64,000 bases of DNA, from assembly GCF_007995085.1 (NCBI RefSeq), contig NZ_VOQS01000003.1, positions 62,001-126,000 of the forward strand, in the 5' to 3' direction. This document shows, one piece after another, positions 8,954 through 17,627 of this stretch. The position numbers and the translations under genes are program-made. The notes under the pieces are model-generated. The model ran no database searches. It had not been told where the DNA came from and saw only the letters and a list, made by a program, of their open reading frames with translations. Position 1 is the stretch's first letter. Every line of letters starts with the position of its first letter. The stretch is from Paraburkholderia azotifigens. GTDB lineage: Bacteria; Pseudomonadota; Gammaproteobacteria; Burkholderiales; Burkholderiaceae.

Positions 8954-9360
8954 GCGAGGATGTGCCGGATGTGCAGTGCCGGGACCGTGTGCAGCATGAT
9001 GGCGCGCCGCGCGGATTCATGCACGGCGCACGTCGAATGCGTGCACACGGGTGCGAACGGGTACAAACGGGTGCAAACGGGTACAAGCAGCATCGATCCG
9101 TTGTAGCAATGCCGCATCCCGGCGACCCTTTGTCTTCATTGTGGAACCAATTGAGGTATCGTTACTGTCCTGTCAGCCGCATCGGTGATTCGGGCGTGCC
9201 AGTTCTCACGGCAAGCCGCGCGGTGCGTAGACAGCTTGCAGCCGTTTTCATCCCAGAAGTAAAGAAGTGGTAGTGCAGTGGTATCGCGCGTGAAGAACCC
9301 GCTCGCCGGGCGAGTTTCAGGCGCGACACCGTCGCAAATCATGACAACAGGAGAAAGTGA
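8954..9360. other. Intergenic region mpg / BON gene with tandem repeat
   Basis: This 407-bp region carries the promoters of mpg (minus) and the BON-domain gene (plus). Its notable content is the 10-bp tandem repeat at 9041-9090. An AGGAGA ribosome-binding site lies directly before the BON gene. No other gene or RNA is recognised. Confidence 0.4.
9041..9090. repeat. 10-bp tandem repeat, five units
   Basis: GTGCACACGG, GTGCGAACGG, GTACAAACGG, GTGCAAACGG and GTACAAGCAG follow each other without spacers. The consensus is GTRCAAACGG. It sits upstream of mpg on the minus strand, and variable copy number could affect that promoter. Confidence 0.85.
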
Positions 9361-9717
9361 ATGAAGGCGATCCAGGCAATCAAGATGGTAGGTGCAGCAC
9401 TCGTGGTTCTCGCATCGGTCAATGCTTACGCTCAGGCCAGCGATGCCGACATGACGGCTCAGCCGAGCGCCAAGCAGACCGCGAAGGCAGCCAAGTCGGC
9501 TGACCGCGCACTCGCGAAGAAGGTGCGCGGCGCGCTGGCGAAAGCCAAGGACATCAGCGTCGCCAACATCACGGTTCGTGCGAAGAGCGGTGCTGTGACG
9601 CTGCAAGGCTCGGTGCCGGAGCAGCCGCAAGTCGACAAGGCAACGCAGGTTGCGCAAGGCGTCGAGGGCGTGACGTCCGTGAAGAACGCGCTGACGATCC
9701 GCCCGGTCGGCCAGTAA
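9361..9717 (+). CDS. BON-domain periplasmic protein
   Basis: This 118-residue protein has a signal peptide (residues 1 to about 24, ending ASVNAYA) and one BON domain. Typical features are VRGALAKAKDISVANITVRAK, GAVTLQGSVPEQPQVDKA and GVEGVTSVKNALTI. BON domains bind phospholipid or envelope components and occur in OsmY- and Kbp-like stress proteins. AGGAGA lies 7 bp before the ATG, and a strong terminator follows at 9771. A close relative is encoded at 47509-47856 in this window. Confidence 0.9.
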   Translation: MKAIQAIKMVGAALVVLASVNAYAQASDADMTAQPSAKQTAKAAKSADRALAKKVRGALAKAKDISVANITVRAKSGAVTLQGSVPEQPQVDKATQVAQGVEGVTSVKNALTIRPVGQ

Positions 9718-9770
9718 GTTCGCCGCAGCGCCTGCTCGCGTCCGCATGCGGACGCAATAGCCGGACAACG

Positions 9771-9803
9771 CACCGCTCCTCGTCACGAGGAGCGGTGTTT
9801 TTC
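9771..9803 (+). terminator. Rho-independent terminator after the BON gene
   Basis: CACCGCTCCTCGT and ACGAGGAGCGGTG form a 12 to 13-bp GC-rich stem with a minimal loop, followed by TTTTT at 9798-9802. This is a textbook intrinsic terminator. Confidence 0.92.
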
Positions 9804-9948
9804 TTTGTGGCGCGCATTTTTTGCGCTCCCGTCACACCGCCCGCCTCTCCGGCTGGTTTAATCTCCCTGCTATGCGTGCCGCCCGTCGATGGTGCACAGG
9901 CGCTCCCGCGCGAACGGCCACACGAACAACAACAAACGGACTGAACCC

Positions 9949-11037
9949 ATGGCATCGACATCGCCCGTATTGCCCCGCTGGACGATTGCAGCGCCCATCA
10001 TCGCGTGGCTCGTGCTCGGCGCCGCTTATGCGCTGCCCGAAAACGGCCTGCTGACGGCGCTCGCCGCCGTTGCGCTGGCGGGCTCGGTGTTCGCAGGCGT
10101 GCATCACGCGGAAGTGGTCGCGCACCGGGTCGGCGAGCCGTTCGGCACGCTCGTGCTGGCCATCGCCGTGACGGTGATCGAAGTGGCGCTGATCGTCTCC
10201 GTGATGCTGTCGGCGGGGCCGGAGAAAGCGGGTCTCGCGCGCGACACGGTGTTCGCCGCCGTGATGATCGTGTGCAACGGCATCGTCGGGATCTGCCTTT
10301 TAGTGGGCGGCTTGCAGCATCGCGAGCAGGGCTTTCAGATCCGCGGCGCCAGCGCGGCGCTGGCCGTGCTCGCGTCGCTTTCCGTGTTGACGATGGTGAT
10401 GCCCAACTACACCAGCGTCGCGCTCGGCCCCGCGCTCAGCGACTCGCAGCTCGCGTTTGCGGGCGTCTCGTCGCTGGTGCTGTACGGCGTGTTCGTGTTC
10501 GTGCAGACCGTGCGCCACCGCGATTATTTTCTCGCCGACGCCCGTGCAGGCGATGAAAACGTGCACGCCGAACCACCCGGCACGCGCGTCGCCATGGTGA
10601 GCGCCGGCTTGCTCGTGGTGAGTCTCGTCGCCGTCGTGCTGCTGGCGAAGGTGCTGTCGCCCGTCGTCGAGCGCGCTGTGCTCGAAGCAGGCGCGCCTGC
10701 CGCCGTGGTCGGCATCGTGATCGCCGCGCTCGTGCTGCTGCCCGAAGGACTCGCTGCCGTGCGCGCTGCGCGCGCCGACCGCCTGCAGACCAGCCTGAAT
10801 CTCGCACTTGGCTCGGCGCTCGCGAGCATCGGCCTGACGATACCGACCGTCGCGCTGGTGTTCATCTGGACGGGCCGCCCGCTCGTGCTCGGCATCGACG
10901 GCAAGGACACCGTGCTGCTCACGCTGACGCTGCTGATCAGCACGCTCACGCTGGGCACGGGCCGCACGACGATCCTGCAAGGCGCCGTGCATCTGTCGCT
11001 GTTCGCCGCGTATCTGTTTCTGTCTTTCGCACCCTGA
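9949..11037 (+). CDS. chaA: Calcium/proton antiporter of the CaCA superfamily (ChaA-like)
   Basis: This 362-residue inner-membrane protein has about eleven hydrophobic segments. It carries the two inverted alpha-repeats of CaCA exchangers, visible around GEPFGTLVLAIAVTVIEVAL and LLPEGLAAVRAARADRLQTS/LGSALASIGLTIPT, including the conserved acidic Glu in each. E. coli ChaA has the same length and exports Ca2+, Na+ or K+ in exchange for protons. ATG 9949 (MASTSPV) fits better than the upstream in-frame GTG or ATG codons. It is convergent with the LysR gene, 16 bp apart. Confidence 0.85.
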   Translation: MASTSPVLPRWTIAAPIIAWLVLGAAYALPENGLLTALAAVALAGSVFAGVHHAEVVAHRVGEPFGTLVLAIAVTVIEVALIVSVMLSAGPEKAGLARDTVFAAVMIVCNGIVGICLLVGGLQHREQGFQIRGASAALAVLASLSVLTMVMPNYTSVALGPALSDSQLAFAGVSSLVLYGVFVFVQTVRHRDYFLADARAGDENVHAEPPGTRVAMVSAGLLVVSLVAVVLLAKVLSPVVERAVLEAGAPAAVVGIVIAALVLLPEGLAAVRAARADRLQTSLNLALGSALASIGLTIPTVALVFIWTGRPLVLGIDGKDTVLLTLTLLISTLTLGTGRTTILQGAVHLSLFAAYLFLSFAP

Positions 11038-11053
11038 GGCAAGGCACGCGCGC

Positions 11054-11929
11054 TCACGCGGCCCAGTTGCCGTCGATCCAGTCGCGAAACAGATTGACCT
11101 TCTGCTGATGCGCGACGCTGTCGGGATACACGAAGTAGTAGCGGGCGCCCGTCGTCAGAACGGTATCGAACGGACGCACGAGCCGTTGCGCCGCGACGTC
11201 CTCTTCGATCAGCGCGAGATCGCTGATCGCCACGCCGAACCCCTGCAACGCTGCGTTCGTCGCGAGATCGAGCGTGTCGAAGCTCGGGCCGAGATTCGCA
11301 TCGACGTCGCGCGCGTCGACGTAATCGAGCCACATTTTCCAGTCGCGATGATCGCGCGTCGGATGCAGCAGCGTGTGGCGTGCGAGATCGGCGGGCTTCG
11401 CAAGCGGCTTGTCCTGCACCAGCTGCGGCGCGCACACTGGCGTGAGGCGCTCCTCGAAGAGCGGCACCGCCTGCACGTCCGCGCCCGCCGACGTGCCATA
11501 GACGATCGCGGCATCGAACGGCTCGACCTGGAAGTCGACGTCGTGCTGCCACGTGGTCGTGATCTGCACGTGCAGGTCCGGATAGTCGGCCTGGAACTGC
11601 ATGATTTTGGGCAGCATCCAGCGCATCACGCAGGTCGGCACCTTTAGCGCGAGATCGGTGCGCTGGCGCGTGAGACGCAGCGAAATTTCTTCGATACGCG
11701 CGAAGCTCTCCTTGACGGCGGGCAGCAGCAGCTCGCCCTCCGCCGTCAACGTCAGGCCCTTTGCGTGCCGCTTGAAGAGCGGGAATTGATAGTAGTCTTC
11801 GAGCGCGAGAATCTGCCGGCTCACGGCGCCTTGCGTGAGACACAGGTGCTCGGCCGCGCGCGTGAAGCTGCGATGGCGCGCAACGGTCTCGAAGATCTGC
11901 AAGGCATTCAATGGCGGGAGTCGTCGCAT
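11054..11929 (-). CDS. LysR-family regulator (GcvA-like)
   Basis: This 291-residue protein has an N-terminal winged helix-turn-helix (residues about 5-65; ARHRSFTRAAEHLCLTQGAV) of the GcvA/AmpR type, starting RRLPPLNALQIFE. A periplasmic-binding-protein-like effector domain follows. It is divergent from the amino acid ABC transporter starting at 12198 across 268 bp. The usual inference is that it controls that transporter. Confidence 0.9.
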   Translation of the reverse strand: MRRLPPLNALQIFETVARHRSFTRAAEHLCLTQGAVSRQILALEDYYQFPLFKRHAKGLTLTAEGELLLPAVKESFARIEEISLRLTRQRTDLALKVPTCVMRWMLPKIMQFQADYPDLHVQITTTWQHDVDFQVEPFDAAIVYGTSAGADVQAVPLFEERLTPVCAPQLVQDKPLAKPADLARHTLLHPTRDHRDWKMWLDYVDARDVDANLGPSFDTLDLATNAALQGFGVAISDLALIEEDVAAQRLVRPFDTVLTTGARYYFVYPDSVAHQQKVNLFRDWIDGNWAA

Positions 11930-12197
11930 GGGGTTCGCATGAACATTACATCAGGAAAATTCATCGCACGCGCATGCCATGCATTCAGGCGTGCGCGCGA
12001 CACCACCCGAGCATACGCGATCCAAAATTCTCCGTACCGGTCTGGCATGCATAAAGCTCATACATGATTCGACCCGGGAGAACCCCTACAGCATGAGCGC
12101 CATGCATGGCTTCCATGCGCAGATTTCGATTGTTCGAGGTTTTTGGCAAACCTAGAGTGGCTGCACCGCAGTCCCAACATTGATAAAGGATGCACCG

Positions 12198-13007
12198 ATG
12201 ACCACCGCCGCTTTTTCTCGCCGCCGCTTCTCGCGTGCATTCGCCGCGCTCGCTTTTGCGGGTGCCGCGCTGTCCGCTTTCGCCCCGCTCGCACATGCGG
12301 ATGCGCTCGATACGATCACGAAGACGGGCGTCGTGCGCGTCGGCGTGTTCATGGACTATCCGCCGTTCGGCTCGATCGGTCCGGATATGAAGCCCCAAGG
12401 CTATGACATCGACGTCGCGAACCTGATCGGCAAGTCGCTCGGCGTCAAGGTCGAACTCGTGGCCGTGACGGGCGACAACCGCATGGCCTATCTCGCCGAC
12501 CACAAGGCGGACATGCTGCTGTCGGTGGGCCAGACGCCCGAGCGCGAGAAGGTGATTGACTTCTCGCAGCCTTACGCGCCTTACTACCTCGCCGTGTTCG
12601 GTCCGAAGTCGCTGAAAGTGAAGGACGCGAACGATCTGGCGGGCAAGAGCATTTCGGTCGCGCGCGGCACGCTGGAGGACCTGAGCGTGACGAAGATCGC
12701 GCCGCCGTCGGCGAACATCAAACGTTTCGACGATCCGAACGGCGCTATTTCGGCGTTTCTTTCTGGTCAGGTACAGTTGATGGTAGTCGGCAACGATGTG
12801 GGTGCGACGATCCTCGCGCGCCATCCTGCCAACGATCCCGAGCAGAAGTTCTCGCTGTTCAGTTCGCCCGATCATGTCGGCCTGAACAAGAACGAGCCGC
12901 GTCTCCTGAAGAAAGTCGACGACACCATCGCGCGCGCCCGCAAGGACGGCACGATGAACTCGATTTCGCAGAAGTGGCTGCGCGCACCGCTGCCGGAAAA
13001 CCTTTAA
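12198..13007 (+). CDS. Polar amino acid ABC transporter, substrate-binding protein
   Basis: This 269-residue protein has a long signal peptide with an RRRFSRAF twin-arginine-like motif, ending around AHA-DAL. A family 3 solute-binding domain follows: VRVGVFMDYPPFG, GYDIDVANLIGKSLG, MLLSVGQTPEREKVIDFSQPY. ATG 12198 was chosen because the signal peptide starts there and AAAGGA precedes it. It is followed by two permease genes and makes a typical polar amino acid uptake set, but no ATPase gene is present. The ligand is unknown. Confidence 0.9.
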   Translation: MTTAAFSRRRFSRAFAALAFAGAALSAFAPLAHADALDTITKTGVVRVGVFMDYPPFGSIGPDMKPQGYDIDVANLIGKSLGVKVELVAVTGDNRMAYLADHKADMLLSVGQTPEREKVIDFSQPYAPYYLAVFGPKSLKVKDANDLAGKSISVARGTLEDLSVTKIAPPSANIKRFDDPNGAISAFLSGQVQLMVVGNDVGATILARHPANDPEQKFSLFSSPDHVGLNKNEPRLLKKVDDTIARARKDGTMNSISQKWLRAPLPENL

Positions 13008-13049
13008 GCCCTTTCTTCGATCACCCGATGTCACGATGAGCCGCATACG

Positions 13050-13796
13050 ATGAGTTACACGTTCGATTTCAGCAGTTTCGACATGTATGCGGGGATGCTC
13101 GTGCGTGGCGTCGGCGTGACGCTCGGGCTGACAGCCGTATCGACCTTGCTCGGCGGGCTGGTGGGCATTGCGGGCGCGGTGGTGGCCGCGTCCGGGCCGA
13201 AATGGGCGCGCTGGCTGATCGCCTCTTATGTCGAAGTGATCCGCAACACGCCTTTCCTCGTGCAGCTGTTCTTCGTGTTCTTCGGGCTGCCGAGCCTCGG
13301 CATTCGCATCGACGAAATCCAGGCGGCGATTCTCGCGATGACGGTCAACCTCGGCGCGTACGCCATCGAGATCGTGCGGGCGGGTATCGATTCGATTCCG
13401 CGCGGTCAGGTCCAGGCGGCGCAGGCGCTGGGCTTGCAGGGACGTCAGGTGTTCCGGCATGTCGTGTTGCCGCAGGCGATTGCCAATGTATTCCCTGCGC
13501 TGTTGAGCCAGGTGTTGATCGTAATGCTCGGCTCCGCCGTCGTGTCGCAGATCTCCGTGCCCGACCTGACTTACGCGGCGAACTATATCCAGTCGCGCAA
13601 CTTCCGCTCGTTCGAGGCGTACGTGATCATTACGGCGACGTATCTGGTGTTGTCGATCGTCTTGCGGCAGGTGTTGAACCGGCTTGGCAAAGGACTCTTC
13701 GCGGGACGCGCGGCGCGTTCCGCCGGCACGTCCAGGCGTTCGGTTTTCTCATTGCGTAGCGCGCGCGCTGCATCGACGACGGAGCGCTCGTCATGA
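13050..13796 (+). CDS. Amino acid ABC transporter permease (HisM/GlnP type)
   Basis: This 248-residue protein has about five membrane helices and the inner-membrane EAA loop (residues about 125-145: IPRGQVQAAQALGLQGRQVF), the docking site for the ATPase. The N-terminal FLVQLFFVFFGLP segment is typical of HisM/GlnP permeases. It starts 42 bp after the binding protein and overlaps the next permease by 4 bp (ATGA), so the two should form a heterodimeric channel. Confidence 0.9.
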   Translation: MSYTFDFSSFDMYAGMLVRGVGVTLGLTAVSTLLGGLVGIAGAVVAASGPKWARWLIASYVEVIRNTPFLVQLFFVFFGLPSLGIRIDEIQAAILAMTVNLGAYAIEIVRAGIDSIPRGQVQAAQALGLQGRQVFRHVVLPQAIANVFPALLSQVLIVMLGSAVVSQISVPDLTYAANYIQSRNFRSFEAYVIITATYLVLSIVLRQVLNRLGKGLFAGRAARSAGTSRRSVFSLRSARAASTTERSS

Positions 13797-14449
13797 TCGA
13801 ATTCACGCTCTGGGACATTGCGCGCAATCTGTTGCTTGCGGCGCGCTGGACTGTGTTGCTGTCGGTGATTGCGTTTGTCGGCGGTGGCGTGGTGGGCTTG
13901 CTGTTGCTCGCGATGCGAGTGTCGCCTTTGCCCTGGCTGCGGCGCGTAGTCGTGCTGTACGTCGAGTTGTTTCAGGGCACGCCTTTGCTGATGCAGCTGT
14001 TTCTTGCGTTCTTTGGCTTGCCGTTGATGGGCATCGATGTGTCGCCCTGGGTTGCGGCGACTGTCACGCTGACGCTTTACACGAGTGCGTATCTCGCCGA
14101 TATCTGGCGAGGGTGTGTAGAAGCGGTTCCGCGCGGGCAGTGGGCTGCGGGCGCGAGTCTTGGGATGACGTTTGGGCAGCAATTGCGGTTTATTGTCTGG
14201 CCGCAGGCCTTGAAGATTGCTGTTGCTCCTACTGTTGGTTTCCTTGTGCAGGTTGTGAAGAGTACTGCTCTCACTTCAATCATTGGGTTCACCGAGCTTA
14301 CCAAGACCGGGACCATGATTACTAATGCTGCCTTTCGGCCGTTTCCTATCTATGGAATGGTCGCGGTTTTGTACTTTGCGATGTGTTTTCCGCTTACCTG
14401 GTGGGCTCGGGTTTTGGAGCGTAAGCATAAGGTAACGCAGCATCGTTGA
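13793..14449 (+). CDS. Amino acid ABC transporter permease (HisQ/GlnP type)
   Basis: This 218-residue permease has the EAA loop VPRGQWAAGASLGMTFGQQL and the TPLLMQLFLAFFGLP segment. It overlaps the previous permease by ATGA. The last 230 bp have visibly lower GC and many T-ending codons, unlike the upstream part; I counted 27 G/C in bases 14221-14280. The gene ends exactly where the large palindromic repeat begins, so no ATPase gene follows, although such operons usually carry one. Confidence 0.9.
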   Translation: MIEFTLWDIARNLLLAARWTVLLSVIAFVGGGVVGLLLLAMRVSPLPWLRRVVVLYVELFQGTPLLMQLFLAFFGLPLMGIDVSPWVAATVTLTLYTSAYLADIWRGCVEAVPRGQWAAGASLGMTFGQQLRFIVWPQALKIAVAPTVGFLVQVVKSTALTSIIGFTELTKTGTMITNAAFRPFPIYGMVAVLYFAMCFPLTWWARVLERKHKVTQHR

Positions 14450-15050
14450 GATTTCTTTTGTCTGCGACGCTATTTTTTTTTCGCTGGCGTCCGCGTTTTG
14501 CTTTCTGTACTTCAGGCGTTGCCCCTGTGCGGGGCGGCACCTACTTTTCTTTGCAGCGGCAAAGAAAAGTAGGCAAAAGAAAGCCGCTCACACCGCTAAT
14601 CCTTCTTCCTGCCTGCGGGCCCCCGGCGGGTCCCGCACTCCACACGGCAACGCATTTTTCCACGCGTGTTGCCAGTGCCTTTAACCGGCGCATCACCCTC
14701 TCCAGTCACCCGTAGCGCAGCCAGCGGCAGCGAATGGTCTGCGCCGCCCAGGTGGCAAACTGTGTGTAGCTTGTCGCACCTTACGCGTTCTCGCTTCTAC
14801 GACACCGATCCCGCTTTTCAGTCCGGAGTGGTGCACGTCGATCGCGACGGCCTACACACCGTTTGCCACCTGGGCGGCTGTGGACTTTCTGGTAAAGCGA
14901 AACGTGACGCGGGAAGGTGAAGTGGGTGAGGCGTGAGTTAGTACGTTGGCAACGGGCAAAGGACAGTGCGATGCCGCCTGGAGTGCGGGACCCGTGGGGG
15001 CCCGCAGGCAACAACTAGCACTGGCGGTGTTAGCCCGCTTTCTTTGCTTA

Positions 15051-16225
15051 GGAAGGTCTGAACAACCCGTTTTCTGCCTGGGATCTCTAACTGGCACGCG
15101 CGGAGTGGAATTCGCGTCCCCATTCACGCTGTGTTGAACCGATGCCGGTCGCATCTTGCGCATGGACGCTGCGCCTTTGGGGGCGTCTTCGCCCTTCATT
15201 TCGCTTTACCGAGCACCCCGCGAGCCAACCAGAGATTGATCAGCGCGAACTGCGTTTCGATCTGCGCCGTGTTCTTCGCCATGCCTCGATACCGCGCCTT
15301 CAGATAGCCGAACTGACATTTGAGCACCCGAAACGGGTGCTCAACCTTCGCCCGCACGCCCGCCTTGAGCCGCTCGACTTTCTCGTAGATTCTGTCGAGC
15401 CGCTTGCTTTTGTCCAGCTTTCTTCGCTTGCTCGGCCTCATCGCCACGTGCCACTGGACCGCCCCCGTTTCGCCTCGCTTCTCGATGCCCACGTAGCCCG
15501 CATCGGCAAACGCAACCTCCTCGTCGCCGTGCAACAGTTCATGCGCCACCGTGATGTCGTGAACATTTGCCGGCGTGCACTTGACGGTATGCACCAGCCC
15601 CGACTCCACATCGACTCCGATGTGCGCCTTCATACCGAAGTACCAGCTGCCGCCCTTTTGCGTCTGGCTCATCTCCGGGTCTCGCGTGCCAGCCTTCTTC
15701 GTCGAACTGGGTGCCGAAATCAGCGTTGCGTCGACCGCCGAGCCCGCCTTGAGCATCAGGCCCTTCGCCTGCAGGATCTCGTTGACCGTCGCCAGCATTC
15801 TGGCCGACAGCTCATGGGCCTCAAGCAGGTGCCGGAATCGCAGGATCGTGCTCTCGTCAGGCAGGCGCGTCATGCCCGTGCCCAGCAGCGCGAACTCCCG
15901 GTACAGCGGGATGTCGTGCAGCGCCTCCTCCATCGCCGGGTCCGAGAGGCTGAACCATTGTTGCATGAAGTGAATGCGAAGCATCGTCTGGATCGGAAAA
16001 GGCGGGCGGCCAGTCTTGCCTTTCGGATAGTGCGGTTCGATGAGCGCAATCAGCTTCTGCCACGGCACCACGCGCGTCATCTCATCGAGAAACTCGCGCT
16101 TGCGGGTGCGCTTCGTCGACAGATCCAGACCAAGACCAAGTTGTGTCATCACGCCACTCCATGAAGTCTCCTGATCCCAGGATAGTCCAAGCTCACGTCA
16201 ATGCCAGGACTTTTGCAGAGATTCC
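15051..16225 (-). mobile_element. IS5-family insertion sequence, apparently complete
   Basis: The element is 1175 bp, with imperfect terminal inverted repeats (GGAAGGTCTGAACAAC at the left, GGAATCTCTGCAAAAG at the right in outward-in orientation, 11 of 16 matching). It is flanked by the direct repeat CTTA at 15047-15050 and 16226-16229, matching the 4-bp target duplication of IS5-type elements. One intact transposase gene fills it. Removing the IS and one CTTA restores a continuous right arm of the palindrome. Confidence 0.85.
15196..16149 (-). CDS. IS5-family transposase
   Basis: This 317-residue DDE transposase has the IS5 N-terminal domain (TGRPPFPIQTMLRIHFMQQW) and the three acidic catalytic residues in AVDATLIS, FADAGYVG and VEHPFRVLK. 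There is no frameshift or internal stop, so it could be active. ATG 16149 is preferred over the adjacent GTG 16152 because GGAG lies 7 bp upstream. Confidence 0.93.
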   Translation of the reverse strand: MTQLGLGLDLSTKRTRKREFLDEMTRVVPWQKLIALIEPHYPKGKTGRPPFPIQTMLRIHFMQQWFSLSDPAMEEALHDIPLYREFALLGTGMTRLPDESTILRFRHLLEAHELSARMLATVNEILQAKGLMLKAGSAVDATLISAPSSTKKAGTRDPEMSQTQKGGSWYFGMKAHIGVDVESGLVHTVKCTPANVHDITVAHELLHGDEEVAFADAGYVGIEKRGETGAVQWHVAMRPSKRRKLDKSKRLDRIYEKVERLKAGVRAKVEHPFRVLKCQFGYLKARYRGMAKNTAQIETQFALINLWLARGVLGKAK

Positions 16226-16351
16226 CTTACTTTCTTTGCGGCGGCAAAGAAAGTAAGTGCCGCCCCGCACAGGGGCAACGCAAGAAGTACAGAAAGCAAA
16301 ACGCGGACGCCAGCGAAAAAAAAAATCGCATGGCGTCGCAGACAAAAAACA

Positions 16352-17614
16352 CTACTTAACGGCAACCTTCCTGATCTTGCCCACCTCACCAGCGCCGACA
16401 GCAGGCGCCCCATTCCCCCATCCAGAACGGATAAACGAAACCACATCAGCGACCTGCTGATCACTCAGCACAGAAGCATACTTAGGCATAGGATAAGCCG
16501 CCGGAATCCCCCCAATCACGAGATCTTCAGTGCCATTCAACGTCACGTTGATCAAAGAACTCGGATCCTTCTCCAAAACGTTAGGATTACCAGCAAGCGG
16601 CGCAAGCATAGGCGCGAACCCGCGCCCATCGACCCCATGGCAATGCATGCAATACGCCGTATAAACCCGTGCCCCGGCATCGTTGGCAGGCCGCGTCAAC
16701 GACACCTTCGTCGCCTTCGCGTCATACGCATAAGCCGCGCCGCCAGACCCGCCCGCCGACGGCAGTGACTTCAGATAACGCGACATCGCCGCAACGTCGG
16801 CATCCGTCATCGCCTGCGTGCTGTTGTTGATCACGCTCGCCATCGCACCGAATGCCGACGCATGCTGGTTCGCACCCGTCTTCAGAAACTGCGCGACGTC
16901 GGCTTCCGACCAGCGGCCCAGGCCGACGTTGTGCTCGCCCGTCAAATTCGACGCGAACCAGTTGTCGAGCAAACCGCCCGTCAAGAACGCACTGCCGCTT
17001 TCGTCGAGCGCCTTCTCCTGGAACGCGACGCCGCGCGGCGTATGACACGAGCCGCAGTGCCCAAGCCCCTGAATCAGGTATGCGCCGCGATTCCATGCGA
17101 CGTCCTTGCCCGGCTTGTCCCGGTACACGCCCTTGTCGAGAAAGACCATGTTCCAGAACTTCACCGGCCACCGCATGTTCAGCGGCCATTTGATGTCCGA
17201 CTCGCGGTTCGCCTGCTTCACAGGCGTCACGCCGTTCATGAAGTACGCGTAAAGCGCATGCATGTCGTCGTCGTTGACCTTCGCGTACGACGGATACGGC
17301 ATCGCCGGATACAGGTTGTGGCCGTCCTTCGCGACGCCTTCGCGCATCGCGCGTTTGAAGTCGTCCTCGCTGTACTCGCCGATGCCCGTCTGCGCATCCG
17401 GCGTGATGTTGGTCGAGTAGATCGCGCCCATCGGCGTCGTCATCGGCAGGCCGCCCGCGAACGGCTTGCCATGCGGCGCGGTATGGCACGCGATGCAGTC
17501 GCCCGCCTTCGCCAGATATTCGCCGCGCTTGACGAGCGCATCGTCGGCGGCGTGCGCGTATAGCGGCAGCGCAAGCGCGGCGCACAGAGCCCAAGCCTTC
17601 CATGTCGTGTTCAT
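16352..17614 (-). CDS. Triheme c-type cytochrome, alcohol/aldehyde dehydrogenase electron-transfer subunit
   Basis: This 420-residue protein has a signal peptide (residues 1 to about 22, ending HAA) and three CXXCH heme sites: CIACH at 40-44, CGSCH at 187-191 and CMHCH at 322-326. This layout is that of the cytochrome subunit that passes electrons from periplasmic molybdenum or quinoprotein dehydrogenases to ubiquinone or an oxidase. It is the last gene of a three-gene operon with the iorB- and iorA-like genes, 13 bp after the former. The 3' end abuts the palindromic repeat. Confidence 0.9.
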   Translation of the reverse strand: MNTTWKAWALCAALALPLYAHAADDALVKRGEYLAKAGDCIACHTAPHGKPFAGGLPMTTPMGAIYSTNITPDAQTGIGEYSEDDFKRAMREGVAKDGHNLYPAMPYPSYAKVNDDDMHALYAYFMNGVTPVKQANRESDIKWPLNMRWPVKFWNMVFLDKGVYRDKPGKDVAWNRGAYLIQGLGHCGSCHTPRGVAFQEKALDESGSAFLTGGLLDNWFASNLTGEHNVGLGRWSEADVAQFLKTGANQHASAFGAMASVINNSTQAMTDADVAAMSRYLKSLPSAGGSGGAAYAYDAKATKVSLTRPANDAGARVYTAYCMHCHGVDGRGFAPMLAPLAGNPNVLEKDPSSLINVTLNGTEDLVIGGIPAAYPMPKYASVLSDQQVADVVSFIRSGWGNGAPAVGAGEVGKIRKVAVK

Positions 17615-17627
17615 CGCCGGCCTCCCC

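Larger units (their letters stand above)
14453..16349. repeat. Large nested palindromic repeat, right arm split by an IS element
   Basis: Three pairs of inverted arms share one centre. The outer pair is 14481-14512 with 16285-16316 (32 bp identical) plus 14516-14540 with 16257-16281 (25 bp identical). The middle pair is 14611-14641 with 14980-15009, differing by one small gap. The inner pair is 14744-14769 with 14852-14877. Each outer arm also holds its own hairpin built on CTTTCTTTGC or CTTTTCTTTGC. Without the IS (15051-16225) the element is about 720 bp. It fills the space between two convergent genes almost from stop codon to stop codon. Confidence 0.88.

Noticed and set aside
9041..9090. 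CRISPR-like or iteron array
   Set aside because: Units are 10 bp with no spacers, and no replication gene is near.
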